A stretch of 64,000 nucleotides of DNA from Loigolactobacillus bifermentans DSM 20003. GTDB lineage: Bacteria > Bacillota > Bacilli > Lactobacillales > Lactobacillaceae. Made by a program: the position numbers and the translations under genes. The notes under the pieces are model-generated. The model saw nothing but the letters and a program-made list of their open reading frames with translations, had not been told where the DNA came from and did no database searches. Of the stretch, positions 9,268-18,633 are shown piece after piece. Where the stretch lies: contig NZ_AZDA01000079.1 in assembly GCF_001434575.1 (NCBI RefSeq), positions 1-64,000 on the forward strand, read 5' to 3'. Position 1 is the stretch's first letter. Each line of letters starts with the position of its first letter.

Positions 9268-12200
9268 TTAGGCATCCCCTTTCGTCTGTTCATGACGCAA
9301 CATTTCGATCACCTTTTGCGGTGTCAACTTATCCAATTGATTGTATTGATTTTCCGGTAACATCGCATCAAATTGGAAAATCGGCTGGTAAGGTGAATAC
9401 TGTAACGCTGTATGTTGATCTGGCCACTTCACTGGATTTAACGCATCTGCCCCAGCAAAAATAGCGGTACCGGCGGCTTTGATCAGCGCCGCGTTATGGG
9501 CTAGCAATAAGTCCAATTCTTGCGAAGTGACCAGTTTGCTATCCCGGGATGCATAGCCATGACTAATGGTTTTTTGCAATGGATAGACCGGTGAATGGCC
9601 AGTACGTGCTGCTGCCAAATCTTCATCTAAAGCCGCTAACAAGTTTTCATCATTCAATAAAATACCATCGTATTTATTGGCCGCTAACACAGCTTCATCA
9701 AAACTTTGTTTCAAAACGTCCTGTAATTTTAATTTAGGATTTTGCAAGTGCAAATAAACAGCCCCTGCTGGCTGAACCGTTTGATGGTCGGCACCTGTAA
9801 GGGTGGACACATTTTGCATCACAGCCGTTAAATAGGTCAGCATTTGTAGTGCTAAGCCGTAATAAGCATCCCGAAAATTAAATTGGTGGGCGCTTGACTT
9901 ATAATCCACAATGCCTAAATAACGCTCACCCGGCAATACCAATTGATCGATTCGATCAATTTTTCCTCGGACTTGGACCACTTTTTGATTGGGCAACTCA
10001 AACCGTAATGGTTGTAACCCCTGATCACTCCCCACATGCCCAAACAACACTTCGGTTTGCAAGGGTTCCATTTTCGTGCGTTGCCCTTGTTGCCGCATGG
10101 CAAACCCCATTTGCCGGACGGTTTGCACCAATTGCTTGGCCAAATAAGCCATGCGATTGGAGCTCTTTAAAATCTGAAATTGTGGCTGGGCTTGTAGTTC
10201 CTGACAAATCCGCGTCACAAGTTTGTCAATTGCAGCTGGCGCTAGTTGCGCAATCGACTGACCTTGCGCTTTGATCTGTGTCAACAATTGATCTAACGCT
10301 GCATGGTAAAACTCCCCTGTACTTGCCGGGGATAACTGGAAAACATCGCGTTCCTGCAGCTTTAAACCATACTTCAAGAAATAAGCATACTGATTTTGGT
10401 AAAACTCTTCTAACTTGGAAATCGACGTGTTGATCAATTTGCCATATAACCCTTGCACGATCTCCGGGCGTAACGGCTCCGGCTCATTGTGATAGGTTAA
10501 ACCTGCTAAGGCTTGGTCACTTAAAGCGGCTAAAGCTGGCTGACGCCGAATTTCTTGATAAAGTAGGCGCCATACCGCTGGTAGCGGCGTTTTTTCAGAC
10601 TGTGCCTGCCGCACGATTTGTACTAATTCAGACAAGACCACCCGTGGTGCCCCTAAATAAGGCTGCACTGGACTGGTTAGCGTTGGCGCGGGCACAGCTT
10701 GTGGTTCCACTTGAAACTGCTGTTGTAGGCGTTGCACATAAGGTGACAATTGCAGCGCCCCAGCATCATCTAACTCTGGGCATGTAAAAATCAACTGTTC
10801 CTGTGCGTTTAAAAAGGCCAAATAGTTTAAAAAGGCCTCACCAGCAAATCGTTGGGTCAACGACTCGCTGAGTTGCATCGTCGCGGGTAAATAAGGTGCT
10901 AAGCGTTCCTGATCTTGATCACTTAATAATTGCTCCTGCACTTGCCGGTCCGGCATCACCTGGTCAGTCGCCCCAATAATAAACACAATTTTACGCGGTG
11001 CTCCTTGTACAATTCCTGTTTCAGAAACCAGCACTTGATCTAATGTTGACGGAATCTGGGCATAACTGGCACCGTTGAACCCAGCCGTTAAAGTCGCTAA
11101 AAAATCCGCGGCCACAAACGGTTGCGCGCCTAGTAGATCCACGTATTCATCCAACAGCTTACAGAATGTTTGCCACACTTGTTCCGGTTCAGCGGCTGTG
11201 GTGAGATCTCCAACTGCTAGTGCTTGATCGCGCCACGCCATTAACCGTTGTGGGACCCCTTGTTGGACTAGAAATTGATAAAGGACGGTGATTGCTGCTG
11301 TTCCTGTATCGGCAGCTGCCATTTTTTCAAAAAAAGCTGGCAACGTTGCCTTAACATAATGACGAATTTGATTCACTTGTTCCGTAATTTGCTGATCTGC
11401 TGTGGTTTCAACACCAAAATCATGGTCGGCAAACCGATAAAACTGCCAGTCTTCTTGGCGCAACCATTGCTGGCCTTCAAATCCATACTTCAACACCATG
11501 TTTTCCGTCAAATCAACAGCCTGCCGATAGGCCGCTACGGTGAGATCCTGCGGACGTAAGAGTTCGGTTTTTAACAGCCGCATCATATCCTGATAGCGAT
11601 AATAACGCCGCTGAATATTAAATAACGCTGTAATCAATTCCAGCAAAGGGTGGTCTGCCATTTGATGCGTCAAATCCGCAAAATATGGAATCTGTTGGGC
11701 TTTAAAAATCGGTGCTAAAATCGTTTCGTAAGGTGTTAGATGACGCGTCATAATCAAAAAATCACGATAACGATACCCTTTTTCCGCTACCAATTGGCGA
11801 ATACGCGTAGCGACCTGTTGCAGCTCGCGATACCGATTCGGTGCCGTGATGATCTGCAAGCTGGCTGGATCGGTTAAAGGCGCCGCTGCTGGTGTCGCAG
11901 TGCCATCAGTGGAGGCCTGCCAGTACTGTTCCACAGCCAATAAGTCTGCTGTCCGAGCTGGTTTTGTACGGACATCCATTAAAACTGGGATCTGACGTTG
12001 ACGTGCAAACTGGTAAAGTTGATGATACAGCTGAGCCGGCTTAAAAAACAAACTCTGGGGATCAGGTACCGTGGTGGCCGCTGGCTGATCTAACATCAGA
12101 TCCAGCACCACACTTTGACTTTGTGCCATTAAGACTTGCACCAAACGCTGTTCTTGCCCCGTCATTTGGTTATAACCGGCAATGATAAAGTGCGTGTCTG

Positions 12201-12810
12201 CCAAAGAGATTTGCTGTAAATAATCTGCTAAAGTCGTTAATAAATCGGTATTGGCTAAATAACGCTGCTTAAAGGCCGTGACAAAATCTGGGTAGAGCAC
12301 CTGTAAATCATGCAGTTTTGCCACCAAATCTTGATTGGCATCCTGGGGCAAATCAGCAATGACGTCCGCCAGTAATGCTGGAGTTAACTGTGCCTGCTGT
12401 AAGGCCACCAATTGCCCGGCCACCATGGCCACAAAACCAACCTGCTGTTGCTCACCACGAAAAATCGTTAATTCCGTTTGGTGCACTTGTAACAGTTGTG
12501 TGACCAGCATATTCAATCCGGCCTGATCTAAACGGGGCAATTGATAATAAGCCGTATTTTTCATGAAATACCAGGCTAGCCGAGTAAATGAAAAGACTTG
12601 CAACCGATTTTGCGCATAAAACGGCTGATCCGCAGCAGTGGCGGCCTTTAAGGCACTGAGCACCCCAACTTCTGTACCAAACTTAATATGGTTGGGAATC
12701 AAATAAAAAAAACGGTCATGTGGTGCCTTTGCCATTGCTTGCTGCAGTAAAGTGACTAATGTGGCCTGATGATCGCCACTAGCCGGTCCAATCACAAACT
12801 GTAAACTCAT
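9268..12810 (-). CDS. addB: ATP-dependent helicase/nuclease subunit B (AddB/RexB)
   Basis: This 1180-residue partner of AddA carries an inactivated helicase-like body used for Chi recognition and a C-terminal nuclease domain. The nuclease motif GIVDYKSSAHQF is present near residue 960, preceded by VRGKIDRIDQL. The N-terminal nucleotide site is degenerate (IGPASGDHQATLV instead of a GxxGxGKS Walker A). I see no C-terminal Cys cluster of the kind that binds Fe-S in Bacillus AddB; the few Cys are scattered. Both losses fit the RexB branch of Lactobacillales. It lies directly upstream of addA. Confidence 0.94.
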   Translation of the reverse strand: MSLQFVIGPASGDHQATLVTLLQQAMAKAPHDRFFYLIPNHIKFGTEVGVLSALKAATAADQPFYAQNRLQVFSFTRLAWYFMKNTAYYQLPRLDQAGLNMLVTQLLQVHQTELTIFRGEQQQVGFVAMVAGQLVALQQAQLTPALLADVIADLPQDANQDLVAKLHDLQVLYPDFVTAFKQRYLANTDLLTTLADYLQQISLADTHFIIAGYNQMTGQEQRLVQVLMAQSQSVVLDLMLDQPAATTVPDPQSLFFKPAQLYHQLYQFARQRQIPVLMDVRTKPARTADLLAVEQYWQASTDGTATPAAAPLTDPASLQIITAPNRYRELQQVATRIRQLVAEKGYRYRDFLIMTRHLTPYETILAPIFKAQQIPYFADLTHQMADHPLLELITALFNIQRRYYRYQDMMRLLKTELLRPQDLTVAAYRQAVDLTENMVLKYGFEGQQWLRQEDWQFYRFADHDFGVETTADQQITEQVNQIRHYVKATLPAFFEKMAAADTGTAAITVLYQFLVQQGVPQRLMAWRDQALAVGDLTTAAEPEQVWQTFCKLLDEYVDLLGAQPFVAADFLATLTAGFNGASYAQIPSTLDQVLVSETGIVQGAPRKIVFIIGATDQVMPDRQVQEQLLSDQDQERLAPYLPATMQLSESLTQRFAGEAFLNYLAFLNAQEQLIFTCPELDDAGALQLSPYVQRLQQQFQVEPQAVPAPTLTSPVQPYLGAPRVVLSELVQIVRQAQSEKTPLPAVWRLLYQEIRRQPALAALSDQALAGLTYHNEPEPLRPEIVQGLYGKLINTSISKLEEFYQNQYAYFLKYGLKLQERDVFQLSPASTGEFYHAALDQLLTQIKAQGQSIAQLAPAAIDKLVTRICQELQAQPQFQILKSSNRMAYLAKQLVQTVRQMGFAMRQQGQRTKMEPLQTEVLFGHVGSDQGLQPLRFELPNQKVVQVRGKIDRIDQLVLPGERYLGIVDYKSSAHQFNFRDAYYGLALQMLTYLTAVMQNVSTLTGADHQTVQPAGAVYLHLQNPKLKLQDVLKQSFDEAVLAANKYDGILLNDENLLAALDEDLAAARTGHSPVYPLQKTISHGYASRDSKLVTSQELDLLLAHNAALIKAAGTAIFAGADALNPVKWPDQHTALQYSPYQPIFQFDAMLPENQYNQLDKLTPQKVIEMLRHEQTKGDA

Positions 12811-12896
12811 TTTGTTCCGTCCTTTCGTTCCGAAGTGCTTCTAGTTTAACATAGAAACGCATTTTAGAACATATGTTCACGGCTATTTAGTCGCAA

Positions 12897-12937
12897 AAAA
12901 AGCCCGTGCTTCTATTAAGTTAGAAACACAGGCTTTT
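12897..12937 (-). terminator. terminator of the HAD gene
   Basis: An imperfect stem AAAAGCC / GGCTTTT with an inner TTCTA / TAGAA helix is followed, on the minus strand, by a U run. It lies 19 bases after the HAD stop and separates that gene from addB. Confidence 0.75.
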
Positions 12938-12955
12938 GCTAACGCGTCTTTTCAG

Positions 12956-13615
12956 TTACTTGGCAAATTCTAAAATGCCTTTCAAACTCTTGACCTGATG
13001 CTGCGGTTCAACGGTATCTGGTACTGGATCGTCGTGCCGGTTGATCCAAATCGCCGTCCAACCCATTTCAAGCGCTGGTAAAATATCAGTTTGATAGTTC
13101 GCTGCCACGTGAATGTGATCAGGTTCAAATTGCAATTCCCGCTGTAATGTATCAAAGAAGCGAATATCTGGTTTATAAGTCTGTACCATTTCTGATGTAC
13201 ATAAGGTAACCGGTAAATTCAACTTAGTCGTGTGCGCCATGACAATATCATCAGCGGTATTGGCCATAATCGCAATATTGTAATCACGGTTAATTAACGT
13301 TTTCAACGTATGTTCGACATCTGGAAAAAGCGGCAAGTTTTGCAATGCCGCAATCAAATGGAAGTAATTCCGTTTAAATGCACGATCCTTAATGCCAAAA
13401 TGATAATCTAAGGCAATCAACGCATCCCGCAAAACCAGGTCGTAATCAACGTAAGGGATTACATTACCCGGATCAGCAATATAATCCGCAAAGGTTGTCC
13501 GCGCCTCTTTTGCATCCACCCCATCAATTTCGTTTGCAATTGCCTCAACGCAATCAAATAAGCCAGTACGATCAAATAAAGTGTCGTATAAATCAAAACT
13601 GATCCATTTTGCCAT
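12956..13615 (-). CDS. HAD-superfamily hydrolase
   Basis: This 219-residue cytosolic phosphatase or dehalogenase-like enzyme starts WISFDLYDTLFD, the HAD motif I with the nucleophile Asp, and continues with a helical cap. Motif II is in IAIMANTAD, the motif III Lys in QTYKPDIRFF, and the last motif is degraded (VAANYQTDILPALEMGWTAI). The domain order and length match the L-2-haloacid dehalogenase-like subgroup. Start ATG with GAGAGGA 6 bases upstream. Three tandem structured repeats lie only 42 bases upstream of the start. The substrate is unknown. Confidence 0.82.
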   Translation of the reverse strand: MAKWISFDLYDTLFDRTGLFDCVEAIANEIDGVDAKEARTTFADYIADPGNVIPYVDYDLVLRDALIALDYHFGIKDRAFKRNYFHLIAALQNLPLFPDVEHTLKTLINRDYNIAIMANTADDIVMAHTTKLNLPVTLCTSEMVQTYKPDIRFFDTLQRELQFEPDHIHVAANYQTDILPALEMGWTAIWINRHDDPVPDTVEPQHQVKSLKGILEFAK

Positions 13616-13656
13616 GTCTATCGTCCTCTCAAACTTTCTCTCTGACGTTAAGTATA

Positions 13657-13950
13657 CACCAGCTCAGGTGTATAGGACACCTTTGCTTTGCAAAGGCTTT
13701 ATCTTCACTGGTTGTCCAGTCTTGTGGGGGTAAACCGCCCCGCAGGACACATGGCACCAGCTCAAGTACATAGGGTACCTTTGCTTTGCAAAGGCTTCAT
13801 CTTCGCTGGTTGTCCAGTCTTGTGGGGGCAGACCACCCCGCAGGACACATGGCACCAGCTAACTGATCTAAGGTACCTTTGCTTCGCAAACGTTTTATTT
13901 CCGCTGGTTGTCCATTGCTACAGGCACAACCTACACATCCGAAACACACC
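13657..13950. repeat. three tandem 98-bp structured repeat units (cluster 1)
   Basis: Units lie at 13657-13754, 13755-13852 and 13853-13950, each beginning CACCAGCT; units 1 and 2 end ACATGG. Each has three helices. The outer P1 is CCAG(C) / (G)CTGG. The inner P2 is CCTTTGC-TTT-GCAAAGG, perfect in units 1 and 2. P3 is TGTCC..TGTGGGG / CCCCGCA..GGACA. Unit 3 keeps P1 and most of P2 but has a decayed P3. The same fold with different stem sequences recurs near 45.7 and 46.5 kb. Apparent reading frames across it follow the repeat period and have no ribosome sites. Confidence 0.85.
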
Positions 13951-14004
13951 GTTGACTCAAAAAAGCAAGCAGGCGTGTGAATCACATGTCTGCTTGCTTA
14001 AAGG

Positions 14005-14544
14005 TTATGCAATGACTAATTGTTGTGTTTGAATCACGCCTAAAACACCGATAAAGGCAGGTACTTGTTGCAAGGCTGTTGCCACTGTTTGTTGGGTGCC
14101 TGCTGCTGCCATCACATATGTTTTGTTGTACTGCGGTACGGCTAACGTGGCGTAGGCAATCACCCCTAAGCGGCGTTTGGTCATCAAGTCAATGGCTTCA
14201 GCTAAGGTTGCAGCCCGTACCAAATAATGTTGTTGGTCATGGGTGGTCATTTTATAAACCGTCAGTTCTTGGGACCAACTCATTGTGGGTTTGATCGTGG
14301 TTGTTTTCGTTGTCCGCCGACGCCGGCGTTTGGGTTGTTGTGGGCTCAAGGTCTTAATTTGTTTGGTTAAGTCATCAATAATAGCATGTAACTCTTGAAT
14401 TTCATGACAGGCCACACAAGTCTGCGGCTGACTGCCCGCTTCGTGCTGTGCGTTGTCATGATCGGTATACAAATTTGCCAAGTAAACCAGCAATTTATGC
14501 TGATTTTCTTTTAATTGTTGCCGCTTTGCTTCCATCTTCATCAC
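14005..14544 (-). CDS. hypothetical protein with CxxCH motif and Arg-rich linker
   Basis: This 179-residue protein is in three parts. The N-terminal helical part (about 1-75) contains CVACHEIQELH; it has no signal peptide, so a heme role is unlikely, while a metal site is possible. A strongly basic linker PKRRRRRTTK is next, and then a compact alpha/beta domain (about 88-179, WSQELTVYKM to VIQTQQLVIA) that looks like two repeats of a small fold. Start choices are GTG at 14544 or in-frame ATGs at 14541 and 14535, with AGGTG nearby. The basic linker suggests nucleic-acid contact, but this is inference. It stands alone upstream of the repeat cluster. Confidence 0.6.
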   Translation of the reverse strand: MMKMEAKRQQLKENQHKLLVYLANLYTDHDNAQHEAGSQPQTCVACHEIQELHAIIDDLTKQIKTLSPQQPKRRRRRTTKTTTIKPTMSWSQELTVYKMTTHDQQHYLVRAATLAEAIDLMTKRRLGVIAYATLAVPQYNKTYVMAAAGTQQTVATALQQVPAFIGVLGVIQTQQLVIA

Positions 14545-14670
14545 CTATCATTTCAGTCAATATCAAGTATGCGTTAATATTACAACAAGATTACAAAGGT
14601 GTCAAATTTATAACAAAAGCGTTACCAACTTATCTATCTCAACACAAAGCAATTAAAATCAGCGCTAATA

Positions 14671-14702
14671 AAAAAGGATCGCATGACATTTGCAATCCTT
14701 TC
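14671..14702 (-). terminator. terminator of the pyruvate oxidase gene
   Basis: The stem AAAAGGAT / ATCCTTT is followed by U residues on the minus strand, 14 bases past the pyruvate oxidase stop. Confidence 0.7.
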
Positions 14703-14715
14703 TTCCTTTACAAAC

Positions 14716-16458
14716 TTAGGCTTTTGCTTCAGCGTCTGCCAACAATTGGCGGAATGGCACCAGGCCTTCTGCACGATACTGCTTCACAAAGGCAGCGACT
14801 TGAGCTGGATCTTGTGTTTCAGGATCCAATTGTAATTGTTCAACTGGTAATGGGCGTAAATTAGAGATCTTCACATCGATTACAACAGGCCCTTTGCGGT
14901 CTTTCGCAGCAGCGAAGGCCGCTTTTAATTCGGCTAGATTGTGCACTTCATAGCCATCTGCACCAAGCGCCTTTGCAGCGTCACCAAAGTCCCCGTCAAT
15001 CAAATCAACCCCTGAATGTGGTTGCTGATTATCGTCTTGTTCGCCTTCAATGAAGCCTAGGCTTTGGTTCGTTAAGATCACATTGATAATTGGCATATGA
15101 TATTTCACTTGGGTCAACACATCTTGCATGACCATAGCCCAGCCGCCATCGCCGGAAATGGACCAAACTTGACGATCCGGGTAATAAGATTGTGCCCCAA
15201 TGGCTGCTGGCAATGCATAGCCCATTGTGGCATACCAGCCAGACGTGGTAAAACGTTGTTGTTGGTCTGCTTTTAAGAACCGCATCCCGTTAATCGTCAC
15301 ATTTCCCACATCCGTTTGGAAAATCGCATCATCAGTTGCCATATCGTTAATAGCCTTGAAAACGGGTTCCACATGTAATGGGGTGCTGTCATCTGTTTCC
15401 AATGACGTCAACCAGTCACGCCAGTTCGCTTTATTGGCCAAAGCCGCTTCATACCAAGGGGTTGTTGCCGTTGGTTCTGAACGATCTAATAAGGCCTTCA
15501 ACGTTTGATGTGCATCTGCCAAAATTGCAACATCCACACTGTGACGACGTTTAAACTTAGTGCCATCAATATCAACTTGAATGTACTTTGCATCTGGTGC
15601 AATAAAGTAAGGCTGGAATGGGAAATCAGAGCCTAAGAACAGCACTGTATCAGCGCCACGCGCGACTTCAACCCCTGGTTTTGAGGCTACACGTCCAGCT
15701 GAACCCATATTGCCTTTATAAGAATCGGGTACGATACCTTTGGCTAACGCAGTGGTCACAATTGGAATATGCATTTTTTCAGAAAAAGCAATCAAGTCTT
15801 CACGTGCACCACGAATGCCTTGGCCCACATAGATCAATGGATGCTTTGCAGCTTTTAATAAGGCCAATGCTTCATCTACTTTGGTTAAATCAGGTGCCGG
15901 ATAAATTGGCTTTTGATAAAGGTTTGCAGATGACACATAATCGTCTTCGATTTCCTGCCAGCCTAAATCTTTTGGTAACGTCAGGACGGCAACCCCCTGA
16001 TGCGCATACGCTTGCCGAATGGCCTCATCGACCACATGTGGTAATTGTTCGGCGGTCATGATCGTCCGATTGTAAACAGAAACATCCGCAAACATTGGGT
16101 TTTCATTCATTTCTTGGAAATAGTTGGTATTCATAACAGAAGTTGGGACTTGGCCCACTAAGGCTAACACAGGGACATGATCATATTGCGCATCATACAG
16201 ACCGTTTAGCAAGTGCACCGCACCAGGGCCAGCAGAACCAAACGTCACACCGATTTTCCCTGTCACTTTGGCTTCCCCAACAGCCGCTAAGGCGCCGACC
16301 TCCTCGTGACGCACTTGCACATAATTTAAGGTATCCTGACGATTGTGAAGTGCATTCATGGTTGAATCAAAGGAACCACCAGGCAAGCCATAAATATTCT
16401 TGACGCCCCAGCTTTCAATGACCTTCAACATTGCATCTGCCGCATTAATTTTTGTCAT
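14716..16458 (-). CDS. pox: pyruvate oxidase (ThDP- and FAD-dependent)
   Basis: This converts pyruvate, phosphate and O2 to acetyl phosphate, CO2 and H2O2 in the cytosol, an aerobic energy route of lactobacilli. The 580 residues have the standard POX order. The PYR domain has the conserved Glu in QVRHEEVGALAA, the FAD-binding middle domain follows, and the PP domain has the ThDP/Mg motif GDGGWAMVMQDV ending in NQSLGF. The ATG at 16458 has GGAGG 7 bases upstream, so an ATG 27 bases further up is not used. It is a single-gene unit with a palindrome over its promoter. Its H2O2 output fits the peroxidase genes near 61-64 kb. Confidence 0.93.
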   Translation of the reverse strand: MTKINAADAMLKVIESWGVKNIYGLPGGSFDSTMNALHNRQDTLNYVQVRHEEVGALAAVGEAKVTGKIGVTFGSAGPGAVHLLNGLYDAQYDHVPVLALVGQVPTSVMNTNYFQEMNENPMFADVSVYNRTIMTAEQLPHVVDEAIRQAYAHQGVAVLTLPKDLGWQEIEDDYVSSANLYQKPIYPAPDLTKVDEALALLKAAKHPLIYVGQGIRGAREDLIAFSEKMHIPIVTTALAKGIVPDSYKGNMGSAGRVASKPGVEVARGADTVLFLGSDFPFQPYFIAPDAKYIQVDIDGTKFKRRHSVDVAILADAHQTLKALLDRSEPTATTPWYEAALANKANWRDWLTSLETDDSTPLHVEPVFKAINDMATDDAIFQTDVGNVTINGMRFLKADQQQRFTTSGWYATMGYALPAAIGAQSYYPDRQVWSISGDGGWAMVMQDVLTQVKYHMPIINVILTNQSLGFIEGEQDDNQQPHSGVDLIDGDFGDAAKALGADGYEVHNLAELKAAFAAAKDRKGPVVIDVKISNLRPLPVEQLQLDPETQDPAQVAAFVKQYRAEGLVPFRQLLADAEAKA

Positions 16459-16516
16459 GTTATAACCTCCATGTCTGACCATCATTTTTAAGCATCAATT
16501 GCTTTTGAATTTTGCT

Positions 16517-16577
16517 TACTAAAAATAAGTATATTTTTAGTATAGCACTTTACTTACTAAATACAAGCAAAAGTAAA
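16517..16577 (-). promoter_or_regulatory. pyruvate oxidase promoter with overlapping inverted repeats
   Basis: On the minus strand TTGTAT (plus 16561-16566) and TATACT (plus 16539-16544) are 16 bp apart. A perfect 11-bp inverted repeat TACTAAAAATA / TATTTTTAGTA spans 16517-16542 and covers the -10. A second, TTTACTT / AAGTAAA, brackets the -35 (16549-16577). These look like operators; the protein that binds them is unknown. Confidence 0.65.
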
Positions 16578-16663
16578 AAAGCACCACCGACTAACTTCAG
16601 CATACTATGTGCTGGCCTGACAAAGCGACTAATATGCACAACTAAAAACCGATTTTAGGCCAA

Positions 16664-16690
16664 AAAAAACGCCTGTTACCAGACGTTTGT
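16664..16690 (-). terminator. terminator of the NlpC/P60 gene
   Basis: The stem AAACGCCTG / CAGACGTTT (one mismatch) is followed on the minus strand by a long U run, 11 bases past the stop. Confidence 0.75.
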
Positions 16691-16700
16691 CATGACTAAT

Positions 16701-17606
16701 TTAGTTAACATGGACCCCAAATGAAGGTTGGAAGTAAGAATTGATGCTTTGTACTTCAACACTTTGACCAGGTTGTGGGGCAGCGATATATTGGTTATTA
16801 CCAATATAAACGGCGGTATGATAAGTTGAACCTTGGTTGCCCCAGAACATTAAATCACCAGCCTGTAATTGGCTAACACTAACACGTGAACCTGCTGATT
16901 CTTGTGCAGTAGTCGTCCGACCAATTTGTTTACCGGCTTGATTATAAGCATATTGGGTCAAACCAGAGCAATCAAAACCGCCGTTACCCGTACCGCCCCA
17001 TGCATAAGGTACACCTAATTGAGACTTTGCAGCATTCACAATGGCTTGGGCTGTGTTATTTGAATAAGTGCCAGTTGCTGTCGGCGTAGTTGATGCAGTG
17101 GTCGCAGCTGCCTGTTGTTGGCTGGTAGCTTGTTGACCAGCAGCTTGATACGTTGCACCCGTTTGAGCGGTTGTTGCGGCTTGCGTCGTCGCTGCCTGTG
17201 CAGTGGTTGTAGCTGCTGTGCTGGTTTGAGCCTGAGCTTGACCAGCTTGAACAGTCGCCGTTTGTTGGTCAGCAGTAACCTGTAAATATTTACCTGGAAC
17301 CCATTGATCCTGGCCAATATTGTACCAAGTTTCACCATAAACTTGTTTACTGGCTGTAATATTGACTTGATCCCCTTCAGTCAAATAACGAACTGGTTGT
17401 GGTGTTTGGTCAACGTTGTTCCAAACGGTTGTTGCACCGCCATGATACGTGACAGTCCCCGTTGTCGCTGCCTGAGCGGCCGTTGATGTTTGCAAACTGA
17501 TCACCGTTGCACCAGCGACCCCGATCACACCAGCGGTGATTCCTTTTACCAAATTACTTTTCATTTTCATAAAGCGCGCATACCCCTTAATATCATCTTT
17601 TTTCAT
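16701..17606 (-). CDS. secreted NlpC/P60 peptidoglycan endopeptidase with SH3-like domain
   Basis: This is an exported cell-wall hydrolase of about 300 residues that should cut within peptidoglycan stem peptides. A signal peptide (KMKSNLVKGITAGVIGVAGA, cleaved after TSTAAQA) is followed by a bacterial SH3 domain (about 55-115, TVWNNVDQTPQPVRYLTEGD), a 70-residue Ala/Thr/Gln linker and the C-terminal NlpC/P60 domain. That domain has the catalytic Cys in FDCSGLTQYAY, the His in TYHTAVYIG and a third polar residue near NQYIAAP. The start may be the ATG at 17606 (AGGA upstream) or in-frame ATGs at 17570/17564. It is monocistronic. Confidence 0.9.
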   Translation of the reverse strand: MKKDDIKGYARFMKMKSNLVKGITAGVIGVAGATVISLQTSTAAQAATTGTVTYHGGATTVWNNVDQTPQPVRYLTEGDQVNITASKQVYGETWYNIGQDQWVPGKYLQVTADQQTATVQAGQAQAQTSTAATTTAQAATTQAATTAQTGATYQAAGQQATSQQQAAATTASTTPTATGTYSNNTAQAIVNAAKSQLGVPYAWGGTGNGGFDCSGLTQYAYNQAGKQIGRTTTAQESAGSRVSVSQLQAGDLMFWGNQGSTYHTAVYIGNNQYIAAPQPGQSVEVQSINSYFQPSFGVHVN

Positions 17607-17763
17607 TTTTCCTAATGTTAACTATACCGGCTTACCGTTACAACCCCGTATCGGTAAAATGACAACTATATTACAAAAACGTGAAAGTCTTGCATTCAGT
17701 TTAATTTCGTGCTAGTTTGTCACTTTCTGAAAGAAAATCACATTTTGAGTTGTTGACAATCAC

Positions 17764-17800
17764 AAAAAAAGTCAGGCCCATTGCTGAGCCTGACTTTTTT
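17764..17800 (-). terminator. terminator of the 93-aa gene
   Basis: The stem AAAAGTCAGGC / GCCTGACTTTTTT overlaps the stop codon of the minus-strand gene at 17799-18080. Confidence 0.85.
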
Positions 17801-18080
17801 ATTCTGGTAAGTTTTTCAAATGCTTCTTGAGATACGCCAATAACTGCGCCTCATTTCGAAAAACACGCGGTCGTTTCTGACCGTGTAGCCTTAGATTGAT
17901 CTGATTGATCTTCATACGTCCTGTCCAGGTATAGCTGTATTGTACGACATAGCGATTATTTAACAGCTTTTTCCCAAACCGCAGCACGTAATAATTTTCA
18001 GACGCAATCAGTGGCGACACGTAATTTTTTTTATATTTAAAGCCATTCGCTTTTAAATAATTTTTGGTTTTACTAAGCAT
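17799..18080 (-). CDS. small hypothetical protein (93 aa)
   Basis: This is a basic 93-residue protein (many Lys, Arg, Tyr) with alternating beta-like segments such as YVVQYSYTWTGRMKINQINL and a helical C-terminus. No signal or membrane segment is seen. It has an ATG with AGGAAG upstream and its own terminator, so it is probably real. No family recognised. Confidence 0.55.
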   Translation of the reverse strand: MLSKTKNYLKANGFKYKKNYVSPLIASENYYVLRFGKKLLNNRYVVQYSYTWTGRMKINQINLRLHGQKRPRVFRNEAQLLAYLKKHLKNLPE

Positions 18081-18182
18081 TGATCGCCACTTCCTTCCGC
18101 CCGATTTAAAGCACTAGCTAATGTATATAATACAAAAATTTGGGCTTAAAAGCTAGCAAATCAATCTAATTTATGCTTTTTA

Positions 18183-18428
18183 CTATAGGCGTCCTGTATA
18201 AGTCATGAAACTAATGTAACAAGTATCCCCATCTGGTAAGTCATAACCTGTGTTCACGCCACTTCCATTATCTTCGTGTAGTACCATGAATTCACCTGAA
18301 CCAAAATCTTGCGAATTTAAATAAGTGACTAATTTATGATCGCACTCTTCCAAAGTTTTACCAGTCACCATACGGCGGTTCCAACCACGGTTCACTTCAC
18401 TGTTTTTGTTCGTATTAATTGCAGGCAT
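18183..18428 (-). CDS. small hypothetical protein (81 aa)
   Basis: This 81-residue soluble protein has two Cys (EECDHK, DTCYIS) and an acidic, Gly-rich second half. It is preceded by GAGGAGCG about 5 bases before the ATG. It stands alone between the 93-aa gene and the channel gene. No family or function can be given. Confidence 0.55.
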   Translation of the reverse strand: MPAINTNKNSEVNRGWNRRMVTGKTLEECDHKLVTYLNSQDFGSGEFMVLHEDNGSGVNTGYDLPDGDTCYISFMTYTGRL

Positions 18429-18633
18429 TTTATCGCTCCTCTTTATAAAAACTGTCTTCTATTATACGCACTTTTCTTTCAGAAAACATAAAGAACTAAT
18501 GAATTTGGAAATTTTTCGAAAAAATCCAATTTTTTTCTGAAACCTTTGGTATACTAGGAACTTGTACGCATCATTTGCTTTTTCATGAAAAGCACATTAC
18601 ATAATTGTTTAGCATAACAAGGGGGAAAATCAG

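Noticed and set aside
13657-13950. CRISPR-like array of tandem repeats
   Set aside because: The units are 98 bp, contiguous without variable spacers, and no cas gene is near.
13664-14032. Several reading frames across repeat cluster 1 (both strands)
   Set aside because: They repeat with the unit period, have no ribosome sites and cover structured hairpins; treated as by-products of the repeats.
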